Below, piece by piece: positions 25,002 to 33,073 of a stretch of DNA of 64,000 nt. The notes under the pieces are model-generated. The model ran no database searches and was not told where the DNA came from. It worked only from the letters and a program-made list of their open reading frames with translations. A program made the translations under genes and the position numbers. Numbering within the stretch: position 1 is the stretch's first letter; the number at the start of each line of letters is the position of its first letter. This stretch comes from a bacterium (GTDB lineage Bacteria; Bacteroidota; Ignavibacteria; SZUA-365). The stretch is from positions 62,001 to 126,000 of the forward strand of contig JAHLLD010000008.1 in assembly GCA_020444325.1 (NCBI GenBank), in the 5' to 3' direction.

Positions 25002-25469
25002 ATGGCAAATCACCTTGGAAATCTGCGTTACGCAGAAGGTTCACGAAAGAAAAAGAAACGCGTTGGCCGCGGACATGGCAGCGGTCGTGGTGGTACATCC
25101 ACACGCGGGCACAAGGGTGCGCAGTCACGTTCCGGCTACAAGTCCAAGCGCGGGTTCGAAGGCGGTCAGATGCCGCTGCAGCGCCGCGTGCCGAAATTCG
25201 GATTCACCAATATCAACCGCAAAGACTACCAGGGCGTCAATGTTGCCCGTCTTGAAGAGCTGGTCGCAAAGGGCGTGATCACCGACGGCGTGATTACTCC
25301 TGACGTGCTCTACACTATTGGAGTGGTCTCCAAGCGTCGCTCCCTGGTGAAAATTCTCGGCAACGGCGACATCAAGAGCAAACTCGAAATCACGGCGCAC
25401 GCATTCAGCGCGACCGCGAAAGAGAAAATTGAGGCGGCAGGCGGTACCGCTACCACTATTACAGCGTAA
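25002..25469 (+). CDS. rplO: 50S ribosomal protein L15 (uL15)
   Basis: Late assembly protein of the 50S subunit. 155 residues; the Gly/Arg-rich N-terminal half ([20 protein letters not shown]) threads into rRNA, and the globular C-terminal half ends at [11 protein letters not shown]. 13 bases before secY. Confidence 0.98.
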   Translation: MANHLGNLRYAEGSRKKKKRVGRGHGSGRGGTSTRGHKGAQSRSGYKSKRGFEGGQMPLQRRVPKFGFTNINRKDYQGVNVARLEELVAKGVITDGVITPDVLYTIGVVSKRRSLVKILGNGDIKSKLEITAHAFSATAKEKIEAAGGTATTITA

Positions 25470-25482
25470 GACAGGTTGATAC

Positions 25483-26823
25483 ATGGCTGGTTTCAGCGAA
25501 AGCTTTCGTAACATGTTCAAGATTCAGGAGCTGCGGCAGCGGGTCCTGTTTACTCTATTGATGCTGATCATCGTGCGCTTCGGCGCGCATGTGACGCTTC
25601 CGGGTGTCAACGCCGGACTCCTCGCCGATTGGCTCGAGTCGCAGTCAGGCGGAAGCGGACTGCTCGGAATGTTTGATCTGTTCGTCGGTGGCGCCTTCAG
25701 TAATGCCGCCATTTTCTCGCTGGGTATCATGCCCTACATCACCGCGTCCATTATTCTTCAGCTTCTCGGTGCAGTCGTGCCGTATTTCCAGAAACTGCAG
25801 AAGGACGGTGGTGAAGAAGGCAGAAAGAAAATCAACCAGTATACCCGCTATGGCACTATCCTCATTGCGGCGCTCCAGGGCTGGGGCGTGCAGATTCGTC
25901 TGCAGAACCTGACGACGCCGAATGGCGGTCCCGTGGTTCCGCCGGAGGTGCAGGGCATTTTCTTCGCGCTTTCAACGATGATTATCATCGCGTCGGCAAC
26001 GATGCTGATGATGTGGATCGGTGAGCAGATTACAGAACGGGGTATCGGTAACGGTATTTCCCTGATCATCTTCATCGGTATTGTCGCGAGATTGCCACAA
26101 TCGGCTCTCGGCGAATTCACCCGCGGCGAAAATATCGTCATTGAAATCGTGGTTATCATTCTCATGGTCTTCATTACCGCGGCAGTGGTGATGGTGACAC
26201 AGGGGACACGAAGGATACCGGTCCAGTACGCAAAACGTGTTGTGGGACGCAAGGTGTATGGCGGCGTTACGCAGTACATTCCTCTCCGCGTGAACACTGC
26301 AGGCGTCATGCCCATCATCTTTGCGCAGGCGCTGATGTTCATCCCCGAAACCGTGACCATGTTCTTCCCCGAGAACGAGTTCATGCAGAACATCGCGGTG
26401 TATTTCCGCTACGATTCCTTCGTCTACGCGGCGATTTATGCGGTGATGATCATCTTCTTCACGTATTTCTACACGGCAATTTCCTTCAATCCTCAGGATG
26501 TCAGTGACAACATGAAGAAGCAGGGTGGCTTTATTCCCGGTATTCGTCCGGGCGCACACACCCGTGATTACATCGACAACATCCTGACCAAGATCACACT
26601 GCCGGGATCGATTTTCCTGGCAATCATCGCGATTCTCCCGACCTTCATGATGCGCATGAATGTCACTCCGGGATTCGCACAGTTCTTCGGCGGCACCAGC
26701 CTTCTGATTATTGTCGGTGTCGCCCTCGATACGCTGCAGCAGATCGAATCGCATCTGCTCATGCGTCACTACGATGGTTTCATGAAGAGTGGAAAAATCC
26801 GCGGCCGTATCGGCCGGGGCTGA
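25483..26823 (+). CDS. secY: Preprotein translocase subunit SecY
   Basis: Channel subunit of the Sec translocon, 446 residues, ten predicted membrane spans. The protein starts MAGFSESFRNMFKIQELR; recognisable features include GIMPYITASIILQL in the second span region, GNGISLIIFIGIVARLP, and the cytoplasmic loop ending in GFIPGIRPGAHTRDYID used for ribosome and SecA contact. Its spc-operon position before map and infA is standard. Confidence 0.98.
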   Translation: MAGFSESFRNMFKIQELRQRVLFTLLMLIIVRFGAHVTLPGVNAGLLADWLESQSGGSGLLGMFDLFVGGAFSNAAIFSLGIMPYITASIILQLLGAVVPYFQKLQKDGGEEGRKKINQYTRYGTILIAALQGWGVQIRLQNLTTPNGGPVVPPEVQGIFFALSTMIIIASATMLMMWIGEQITERGIGNGISLIIFIGIVARLPQSALGEFTRGENIVIEIVVIILMVFITAAVVMVTQGTRRIPVQYAKRVVGRKVYGGVTQYIPLRVNTAGVMPIIFAQALMFIPETVTMFFPENEFMQNIAVYFRYDSFVYAAIYAVMIIFFTYFYTAISFNPQDVSDNMKKQGGFIPGIRPGAHTRDYIDNILTKITLPGSIFLAIIAILPTFMMRMNVTPGFAQFFGGTSLLIIVGVALDTLQQIESHLLMRHYDGFMKSGKIRGRIGRG

Positions 26824-26851
26824 CCTCGCAGTCGACGGCGGGATAGCACAC

Positions 26852-27637
26852 ATGATCCATCGCAAGACAGAGCAGGAAATCGAACTGATGCGCGAAAGCA
26901 ATCAGATTGTATCCGATGTGCATCGCCTGCTCGCCCCCATGGTCAAGCCCGGAATCCGGGTATCGGAACTGGACGCCATGGCGGAAGATTTCATTCGCGC
27001 AAACGGTGCCCGCCCTGCATTCAAAGGGTACCAGTCCGGCAGCCCTTCGATACCGGACTTCCCCGCGACCCTCTGTGTCTCCATTGACGATGAGGTGGTT
27101 CACGGGATTCCGACGGAAAGGATGCTGGAGGAAGGGCAGATTGTCTCGATTGATGTCGGGACTGAGAAAAACGGGTTTTTCGGCGATGGCGCGATGACGC
27201 TTGCCGTCGGCAGGATTGACCCGGAAAAGCAGCGCCTGCTGAAGGTGACGAAAGAAGCACTGTACCGCGGAATAGACCAGGCGGTGCCCGGCGGAAAGCT
27301 GCATGACATATCTGCTGCAATTCAGCAGTATGTCGAAGACAACGGTTTTGCCGTGGTTCGAGACCTCGTCGGCCATGGCATCGGCAGGAAGCTGCATGAG
27401 GATCCGCCCGTGCCGAATTTCGGCAGAGCGGGAAGCGGACCGGCACTGGAAGCCGGCATGACCCTGGCAATCGAACCCATGGTAAACTACGGCAGCTTCA
27501 AAGTCAGAATCGCGTCCAACGGATGGACGGTGTTCACGCGGGATGGTGCTCCATCAGCGCATTTCGAACACACGGTACACATTTCGAAGGACGGTCCAGA
27601 AACGCTCACTAATCACTTCGAACGAGAGAATGGCTAA
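26852..27637 (+). CDS. map: Methionine aminopeptidase, type I
   Basis: Removes the initiator methionine from nascent proteins. 261 residues from ATG 26852 ([15 protein letters not shown]). All dinuclear-metal ligands are present: D101, D112, H175, E208 and E239, with H84 as the additional active-site histidine. There is no N-terminal zinc-finger extension, so this is the type Ia form. Its last 8 bases overlap the start of infA. Confidence 0.97.
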   Translation: MIHRKTEQEIELMRESNQIVSDVHRLLAPMVKPGIRVSELDAMAEDFIRANGARPAFKGYQSGSPSIPDFPATLCVSIDDEVVHGIPTERMLEEGQIVSIDVGTEKNGFFGDGAMTLAVGRIDPEKQRLLKVTKEALYRGIDQAVPGGKLHDISAAIQQYVEDNGFAVVRDLVGHGIGRKLHEDPPVPNFGRAGSGPALEAGMTLAIEPMVNYGSFKVRIASNGWTVFTRDGAPSAHFEHTVHISKDGPETLTNHFERENG

Positions 27638-27848
27638 ACAGGGCTCAATTACCGTAGACGGTGTAATCACGGAAACACTCCCCAATGCAATGTTCAAGGT
27701 GAAGCTTGAGAATGGACACGAAGTGTTGGCGCATGTCTCCGGTAAAATGCGCATGCATTTCATCCGCATTCTCCAGGGTGACAAGGTGACGGTCGAACTG
27801 TCGCCCTATGATCTGACCAAGGGCAGAATTACTTATCGCTACAAATAG
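27630..27848 (+). CDS. infA: Translation initiation factor IF-1
   Basis: OB-fold factor that occupies the ribosomal A site during initiation. 72 residues, [20 protein letters not shown] through [18 protein letters not shown], standard length. The ATG at 27630 lies inside the end of map (8-base overlap), which suggests translational coupling. Confidence 0.98.
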   Translation: MAKQGSITVDGVITETLPNAMFKVKLENGHEVLAHVSGKMRMHFIRILQGDKVTVELSPYDLTKGRITYRYK

Positions 27849-27864
27849 ATATCGTGGAGAACCC

Positions 27865-27978
27865 ATGAAAGTCCGTGCGTCTGTGAAAAAAATGTGTGAC
27901 AAGTGTAAGGTGATCCGCCGTAAAGGTGTGGTTCGCGTTATTTGCACGAATCCCAAGCACAAGCAACGCCAAGGTTAA
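27865..27978 (+). CDS. rpmJ: 50S ribosomal protein L36 (bL36)
   Basis: Short gene of 37 codons between infA and rpsM. The protein [20 protein letters not shown]... has the zinc ribbon C11-x2-C14-x12-C27-x4-H32 of the zinc-dependent L36 type and ends KHKQRQG. GTGGAG lies 7-8 bases before the ATG. Confidence 0.97.
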   Translation: MKVRASVKKMCDKCKVIRRKGVVRVICTNPKHKQRQG

Positions 27979-28024
27979 TGTCGAACACTATTAGAACTCA
28001 CCACCGAGCTGCAAGGAGTTACAG

Positions 28025-28405
28025 TTGGCACGTATAGCAGGAGTCGATTTACCAAGAACGAAGCACGCCGTCATCGCGTTGACGTACATCTACGGTGTGG
28101 GGCGTTCCACTGCCCGAAACATTCTCGATCAGGCAGGCATCCCTCACGACAAAAAAATCGAGGCTCTCAACGACGATGAAGTCAGCGCCATCCGCAACAT
28201 CGTGCAGGGTATGAAAGTTGAAGGTGCCGTGCGCAGCGAGATGCAGATGAACATCAAGCGTTTGATGGACATCGGCTGCTACCGCGGTCTCCGCCATCGT
28301 CGCGGACTCCCCGCACGCGGCCAGCGCACAAAGACCAACGCCCGCACGCGTAAGGGACGCAGGAAAACCGTCGCCGGAAAGAAGAAAGCCCCGGGCAAGA
28401 AATAG
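28025..28405 (+). CDS. rpsM: 30S ribosomal protein S13 (uS13)
   Basis: Head protein that bridges to the 50S subunit and touches P-site tRNA with its tail. 126 residues from a TTG start preceded by CAAGGAG. Starts [15 protein letters not shown] and ends in a basic tail; the [20 protein letters not shown] block is intact. Confidence 0.98.
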   Translation: MARIAGVDLPRTKHAVIALTYIYGVGRSTARNILDQAGIPHDKKIEALNDDEVSAIRNIVQGMKVEGAVRSEMQMNIKRLMDIGCYRGLRHRRGLPARGQRTKTNARTRKGRRKTVAGKKKAPGKK

Positions 28406-28440
28406 TCAGTAAGTCAACGTGAGCATATACAGGAGTAGCA

Positions 28441-28827
28441 GTGGCTAAATCCGTAAAGAAAACGAAAAAGAAAATCCAGGTCGATACGACGGGACGCGCC
28501 TATATCAAGGCCACGTTCAACAACGTGATCGTCACACTGACGGACGTCTACGGCAATACGATTTCGTGGTCTTCAGCCGGGAAAAACGGCTTCAAGGGAT
28601 CGCGGAAAAACACCCCGTATGCCGCCCAGACCTCCGCGGAGAATGCCGCAAAGGAAGCATACGATCTGGGATTGCGCAAGGTTGAAGTGTATGTAAAGGG
28701 TCCTGGTTCGGGTCGTGAGGCCGCAATTCGCGCCCTTCAGACCACTGGTCTCGAGATCATGGCGATCCGTGATGTCACCCCCATCCCGCATAACGGCTGC
28801 CGTCCTCCGAAACGCCGGAGAGTCTGA
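28441..28827 (+). CDS. rpsK: 30S ribosomal protein S11 (uS11)
   Basis: Platform protein near the E-site mRNA. 128 residues from GTG with AGGAG upstream; family signature [20 protein letters not shown] is near residue 90 and the C-terminus is [12 protein letters not shown]. The next gene is rpoA: the rpsD gene usually found here is missing. Confidence 0.98.
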   Translation: MAKSVKKTKKKIQVDTTGRAYIKATFNNVIVTLTDVYGNTISWSSAGKNGFKGSRKNTPYAAQTSAENAAKEAYDLGLRKVEVYVKGPGSGREAAIRALQTTGLEIMAIRDVTPIPHNGCRPPKRRRV

Positions 28828-28936
28828 CAGCGCATGCTGCGCCGGAGAAACCGGCGGGCAGTCGCCCGCACGCCACTGTTGTGGCGTTGGTTAACGACCA
28901 GAGTCAGAACCCTTTAACAGGAGAACAGAATACCAG
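28828..28936 (+). promoter_or_regulatory. Structured intercistronic region at the usual rpsD position
   Basis: This 109-base gap has no reading frame of note but three potential stem-loops in a row: CGCCGG/CCGGCG (28840-28856), GCGGGC/GCCCGC (28854-28869) and ACGCCAC/GTGGCGT (28870-28887). The first two share three bases and cannot form together. No T-run follows, so it is not a simple terminator. The rpoA Shine-Dalgarno (CAGGAGAA) lies at its end. A regulatory or processing role is inferred from structure only. Confidence 0.45.
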
Positions 28937-29938
28937 ATGAGTACGACTATGATTCAAATGCCCGATGGCATTGTTCTTGACGAGGCAACCTACACTGACA
29001 CGTTCGGACGATTCGTCATTCAGCCGCTCGAGAAGGGGTATGGTACCACGATCGGAAATTCCTTCCGCCGTGTTCTCCTTTCCTCCCTGACCGGTCTGGC
29101 GATCACCTCTGTCAAGATTGACAAAGTGATGCACGAGTTCTCCACCATCCACGGGGTTGTGGAGGATGTGTCGGAGATTATTCTCAATCTCAAGGAAGTG
29201 CGTTTCAAGGCCCTGAATCCCAAGGCAAGTACAGTGAATATTTCGCTGAAGGGGCAGCACACCTTCACCGCAGCTGATATCCAGGCGGCGACCTCCGAAT
29301 TCGAAGTGCTGAATCCGGAAAAATATATCTGCACCCTCGGTCCTGAAGCAGCATTCGATATTGAGCTGCGTATCAATCGCGGCCGTGGTTACGTGCCTGC
29401 CGATGAGAATAAGGTGCCCGATCAGCCGATCGGTACGATCTCCATCGACGCCATCTTTACGCCGATCAAGAATGTCCGGCTGCTCGTGGAGAACACGCGC
29501 GTCGGCGGCAGCACGGACTATGACAAGCTGACGCTTGAGATCAATACCGACGGTTCCATTACGCCGGAAGATGCCCTCTCGCAGTCTGCAAAAATTCTTC
29601 TCGATCACGTCCAGATGTTCATCAACTTCGATATGTCGAAGAAGGATGAAGAGGAAAGCACTCCTGAAGACGATGAAACGGCACGCGTGCGCAAGATCCT
29701 TCTGACTTCTGTCGACGATCTTGAGCTGTCGGTTCGTTCGCATAACTGCCTCAAGGCAGCAAACATCAAGACCATCGCCGATCTTGTCCGCCGCGAAGAG
29801 GCGGAAATGCTGAAATTCCGCAACTTTGGCCGGAAATCCCTTGCAGAGCTCGGAGCCATTGTTGATGATTTCGGATTGCATTTCGGTATGAATGTCGAAC
29901 AGTACATTTCTGACGGTTCTTCGCAGGAAGACGAGTAA
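28937..29938 (+). CDS. rpoA: DNA-directed RNA polymerase subunit alpha
   Basis: Assembly platform of RNA polymerase. 333 residues: N-terminal dimerisation domain (to about residue 235), a short acidic linker (DEEESTPEDDETAR), and the C-terminal domain with helix-hairpin-helix SVRSHNCLKAANIKTIADL that contacts UP elements and activators. LEKGYGTTIGNSFRRVLLSS near the N-terminus is the hallmark motif. Confidence 0.98.
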   Translation: MSTTMIQMPDGIVLDEATYTDTFGRFVIQPLEKGYGTTIGNSFRRVLLSSLTGLAITSVKIDKVMHEFSTIHGVVEDVSEIILNLKEVRFKALNPKASTVNISLKGQHTFTAADIQAATSEFEVLNPEKYICTLGPEAAFDIELRINRGRGYVPADENKVPDQPIGTISIDAIFTPIKNVRLLVENTRVGGSTDYDKLTLEINTDGSITPEDALSQSAKILLDHVQMFINFDMSKKDEEESTPEDDETARVRKILLTSVDDLELSVRSHNCLKAANIKTIADLVRREEAEMLKFRNFGRKSLAELGAIVDDFGLHFGMNVEQYISDGSSQEDE

Positions 29939-29958
29939 ACTGAGGAATAGAACACACC

Positions 29959-30711
29959 ATGAGACACGCAAAAGTTGGAAAAAGACTCAGCAGGTCCGCC
30001 AGCCACCGCAAGGCGCTGCTGTCTGCGCTCTCCACGGCGCTTATCAAGCACAAACGCATCCGCACGACCACGGCGAAAGCCAAGGAAACGCGCCGCATTA
30101 TCGAGCCGCTGATCACGCGCGCTCGCAATGCATATCTGCGTGAGCAGAGCGGGGAAGCGGTTGATGTACATGCCCGCCGTGAGATCGCAAAATTCATCCG
30201 TGACCGGGAAGCGTTGCAAATGCTTTTCTCCGAAATCGCGGAAAAAGTCGGGACGCGTTCCGGAGGCTATACGCGCGTGCTGAAACTCGGTCATCGCCAG
30301 GGCGATGGCGCGGAAATGGCCGTCATTGAGCTCGTGGACTACAACGAGGCACAGGACAACAAGCAGCGCAATGAGCGCGCCGCGCGTTCGAAGGCTGCTG
30401 CCCAGCGCCGCAAGGCTGCCGAGGAACGGAAGAAAAAGGCTGACGCCGGTTCCGGAACGACAGCAGAAAAAGCCAAAGACGCCGCGGAAGAGGTCGTCGA
30501 AGCCGCAGCTGATGTTGTGGAAGACGTGAAGGATACCGCCGTCGAGGCTGTCGAAGAGGCGAAGGAAACTGCCGCGGATGTTGTCGAAGACGTCAAGGAC
30601 GCTGCAGAAGACGTCAAGGAAGCTGCAGAAGACATCGTCGAAGATGTCAAGGATGCGGTCACACCTGACGACAAGGCAGCCGACGAAGACAAGGAAGAAA
30701 AGAAGGGCTGA
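29959..30711 (+). CDS. rplQ: 50S ribosomal protein L17 (bL17) with long acidic repeat tail
   Basis: Tunnel-exit protein. Residues 1 to about 128 form a normal L17 core ([20 protein letters not shown]...). The remaining 120 residues are unusual: a basic Ala/Arg/Lys segment, then an Ala/Glu/Asp/Val/Lys repeat with recurring VEDVKD and similar blocks (five in residues 184-240), probably a long amphipathic helix or coiled coil resembling LEA-type repeats. Total length 250 residues is about twice the usual. A terminator follows 26 bases after the stop. Confidence 0.95.
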   Translation: MRHAKVGKRLSRSASHRKALLSALSTALIKHKRIRTTTAKAKETRRIIEPLITRARNAYLREQSGEAVDVHARREIAKFIRDREALQMLFSEIAEKVGTRSGGYTRVLKLGHRQGDGAEMAVIELVDYNEAQDNKQRNERAARSKAAAQRRKAAEERKKKADAGSGTTAEKAKDAAEEVVEAAADVVEDVKDTAVEAVEEAKETAADVVEDVKDAAEDVKEAAEDIVEDVKDAVTPDDKAADEDKEEKKG

Positions 30712-30737
30712 TCGCCCACTCCCCATAGTTCAATGTG

Positions 30738-30768
30738 CGCCGTGGCCCTGCGCCACGGCGTTTTTTTT
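30738..30768 (+). terminator. Rho-independent terminator after rplQ
   Basis: CGCCGTGGC (30738-30746) pairs with GCCACGGCG (30752-30760), 5-base loop, followed by eight Ts. This closes the ribosomal block. The T-run ends three bases before the engB start codon, an unusually tight arrangement. Confidence 0.93.
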
Positions 30769-30771
30769 GCC

Positions 30772-31362
30772 ATGCAGCTACATACCACTTTTGAAATAGG
30801 TGCGGCGTCAATGTCGCAGTTCCCCGAAGGGGGGCTCCCGGAGATCGCATTTGCGGGACGATCGAACGTCGGCAAATCCTCTCTGCTCAATACTCTTGTC
30901 GGAGCAAAACAGCTCGCACGCGTGAGTACGACACCGGGGAAGACGCAGGAAATCAACTTCTATCGTGTCAACGAGGAATTCCGTTTCGTGGATCTTCCCG
31001 GCTATGGCTACGCCAAAACGTCGCAGACAAAGCGCCGGAGCTGGGGGAAACTGATCACACAGTATTTTGAGGCGGGACGTCCTCTCGCGCTTGTCGTGCA
31101 GCTGTTCGACAGCAGACTGCCACTGCAGGAATCGGATGCCCGTGTGCTGCGGTGGTTTGTCGAGGAAGGTTTTCCGGTACAGGCAGTACTGACCAAAGTG
31201 GACAAGCTGAAGCAGGGGGAACGGGTGCGGCAGGAACGGACGCTGACGGCTGGCTTTGAAGAGCTCGGCTATCGTAATCGTGTGCTCCTGCTGTCGAGCC
31301 TCAAAGGGATAGGGAAGAAAGAACTGTTACAGGCAATATTCCTTGCGGCAGGGAGCCGCTGA
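30772..31362 (+). CDS. engB: Ribosome biogenesis GTP-binding protein EngB/YsxC/YihA
   Basis: Small GTPase needed for late 50S assembly. 196 residues; G1 GRSNVGKSS (29-37), G3 DLPGYGYAK, G4 TKVDKL are present. The start at ATG 30772 is preferred because the family normally begins about 20 residues before the FPEGGLPEIAFAG segment; the frame is also open from an ATG at 30733, but that would translate through the terminator stem. No Shine-Dalgarno is seen before 30772, since the terminator T-run lies there. Confidence 0.94.
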   Translation: MQLHTTFEIGAASMSQFPEGGLPEIAFAGRSNVGKSSLLNTLVGAKQLARVSTTPGKTQEINFYRVNEEFRFVDLPGYGYAKTSQTKRRSWGKLITQYFEAGRPLALVVQLFDSRLPLQESDARVLRWFVEEGFPVQAVLTKVDKLKQGERVRQERTLTAGFEELGYRNRVLLLSSLKGIGKKELLQAIFLAAGSR

Positions 31363-31381
31363 GAAAACAATCGAATCGAAC

Positions 31382-31960
31382 ATGTTTGAAGTATTCATCA
31401 AGACGTTCATCCCCCTGTTCGTCGCCATGGACACGCTCGGACTCATCCCGCTGTTCCTGGGACTGACACAGGGTATCGAGGGACGTGAGCTGCGCAAACT
31501 GATTTACAGCGCCGCGCTCACCGCCTTCGTGATTGCTATCATTTTTCTGTTCACCGGTACAGCGCTGTTCGAGTTCCTCGGCATCACCACCCATGATTTC
31601 CGTATCGGTGGTGGCATTCTTTTGCTCGTTCTTGCCATACAGGACCTCTCATCGTCGGGAGGGGACAGCAGGCGCAAGCCACAGTCGACTGTCGGTGTGG
31701 TACCGATCGGTATTCCGCTGATCATGGGACCCGCTGCGCTGACGACCATCCTGATTCTGCATGATACGCAGGGACTGGCGATGACACTCGGCGCACTGGT
31801 TGCAAACTTCGTGCTCGTTCTCCTGCTGCTCATCAATTCGAAATGGATTATCCGCATCATGGGTGAGGCCGGATCCCAGGCATTCGCGAAAGTCGCTTCG
31901 CTTTTCATGGCGGGCATCGCAGTGATGATGATACGTTCCGGAATTGAAGGTGTGCTTTAG
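31382..31960 (+). CDS. MarC family integral membrane protein
   Basis: 192 residues, six predicted membrane spans; begins MFEVFIKTFIPLFVAMDTLG, and contains the family-type stretch PIGIPLIMGPAALTTIL. MarC proteins (UPF0056) were once linked to multiple antibiotic resistance but their substrate is not known. The gene follows engB by 19 bases and is probably cotranscribed. It converges with the next minus-strand gene, and the two stop codons overlap by 4 bases. Confidence 0.92.
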   Translation: MFEVFIKTFIPLFVAMDTLGLIPLFLGLTQGIEGRELRKLIYSAALTAFVIAIIFLFTGTALFEFLGITTHDFRIGGGILLLVLAIQDLSSSGGDSRRKPQSTVGVVPIGIPLIMGPAALTTILILHDTQGLAMTLGALVANFVLVLLLLINSKWIIRIMGEAGSQAFAKVASLFMAGIAVMMIRSGIEGVL

Positions 31961-33054
31961 TACTCGTTCTCTTGCACGAACGTAATGCCAGGTATCGTCG
32001 TGGCGAAATCGCTCCCGAAGGCCTGCGCCGGGGTCCATACTCCAGGCTCAACTTCCCCCTGCAAAACCCGTGGTAATATTGCGAGCGTGGTTTCAATCGT
32101 ACATGCATATCCTTCAGGCGTGTGCATGTGCACACAGCGATGTTCGCCCTGCGCATTCCAGACATCGCCTCGAATATGCATGATGTTCTGAGAACGTGCG
32201 GTCGCATCAGGACCGTGGACCAGTTTCCCGGCGAGGTCTTCTGAAAACCTGCGGATGCGATCACTGCGCATGAGGATAGTGATCATTCCACGTATCATGC
32301 GCATTGTAATAGCCGTAGGCCGTGGGACAGATCCGAAGATTTGGATGTTCGGAATCCCGGTACTTACCCAGGCCGTACTGACGTCTCCCCAGGGAATGCT
32401 GATCGTGCATCGCTCCTGGTCGTCAAATTCGATGGACTTGATGCGCCAGGCGTGAGGGACGCGCATCAGTTTACCATTCTTTCGAATTGTGCCCCCGGTC
32501 GGAATGGTCTCAATGCTGACCTTCAGTGTCCCGGGACTCAGAGACACCGTGCCTCCCATTGCAATCTGTAACTCTGTCGCATCAGGAAGAAGCTCCTTGA
32601 GCTTCTTTGCAAGGCAGTCGGTCGGGACGACATCGAATCCGGATCCCGGCAGGACAACGACACCATGTTTCTTTGCAGCCTCACCTTTCAGGAGAATGGA
32701 CTCAAGTACCGGAATCTCCCCGCCAATGTCCAGATAATGCGTGCCAGTGCGAAAACAGGCATCGATCATGTTCTCTGCGGTACGTGCAAATGGTCCAGCG
32801 CAATGCAGTACCGCCGATACATCAGCGAGAGCGGCATCTACTTGTTCCGGGACATCGAGGGGAAAGATGCGGCTGCTGCAGTTGAGCGCATCTGCGATAG
32901 GGGTGACGCTTTCGGCGCTTCTTCCAGCGAGCACGGGAGAAAATCCTCGCCGCACAGCTTCTTCGGCGATCAATCTGCCTGTGTATCCGTTCGCACCATA
33001 CAGCATCCACTGTCCGGTATCTGTCGCACCGGACAAGGCTGTTGAAGTGTTCAT
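31957..33054 (-). CDS. Saccharopine dehydrogenase-like NAD(P)-binding protein (enoyl-reductase type)
   Basis: 365 residues. The Rossmann motif GANGYTGRLIAEEAVRRG starts at residue 20, followed by VLAGRSAESV and an LHCAGPFARTA segment; this pattern is typical of the saccharopine-dehydrogenase/trans-acting enoyl reductase family rather than lysine-pathway enzymes. The substrate is unknown. It lies 19 bases downstream of crtI on the same strand, so a role in processing a lipid or isoprenoid is possible but inferred from context only. Confidence 0.82.
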   Translation of the reverse strand: MNTSTALSGATDTGQWMLYGANGYTGRLIAEEAVRRGFSPVLAGRSAESVTPIADALNCSSRIFPLDVPEQVDAALADVSAVLHCAGPFARTAENMIDACFRTGTHYLDIGGEIPVLESILLKGEAAKKHGVVVLPGSGFDVVPTDCLAKKLKELLPDATELQIAMGGTVSLSPGTLKVSIETIPTGGTIRKNGKLMRVPHAWRIKSIEFDDQERCTISIPWGDVSTAWVSTGIPNIQIFGSVPRPTAITMRMIRGMITILMRSDRIRRFSEDLAGKLVHGPDATARSQNIMHIRGDVWNAQGEHRCVHMHTPEGYACTIETTLAILPRVLQGEVEPGVWTPAQAFGSDFATTIPGITFVQENEY

Positions 33055-33073
33055 CTATCTTACCAGATATGGA

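Noticed and set aside
30733-30771. Upstream ATG start for engB at 30733
   Set aside because: It would translate through the rplQ terminator stem and T-run; family length fits the ATG at 30772.
31957-31960. Overlap of marC and the saccharopine-dehydrogenase-like gene as a possible frameshift or fusion
   Set aside because: Genes are convergent on opposite strands; only the stop codons overlap, which is ordinary.
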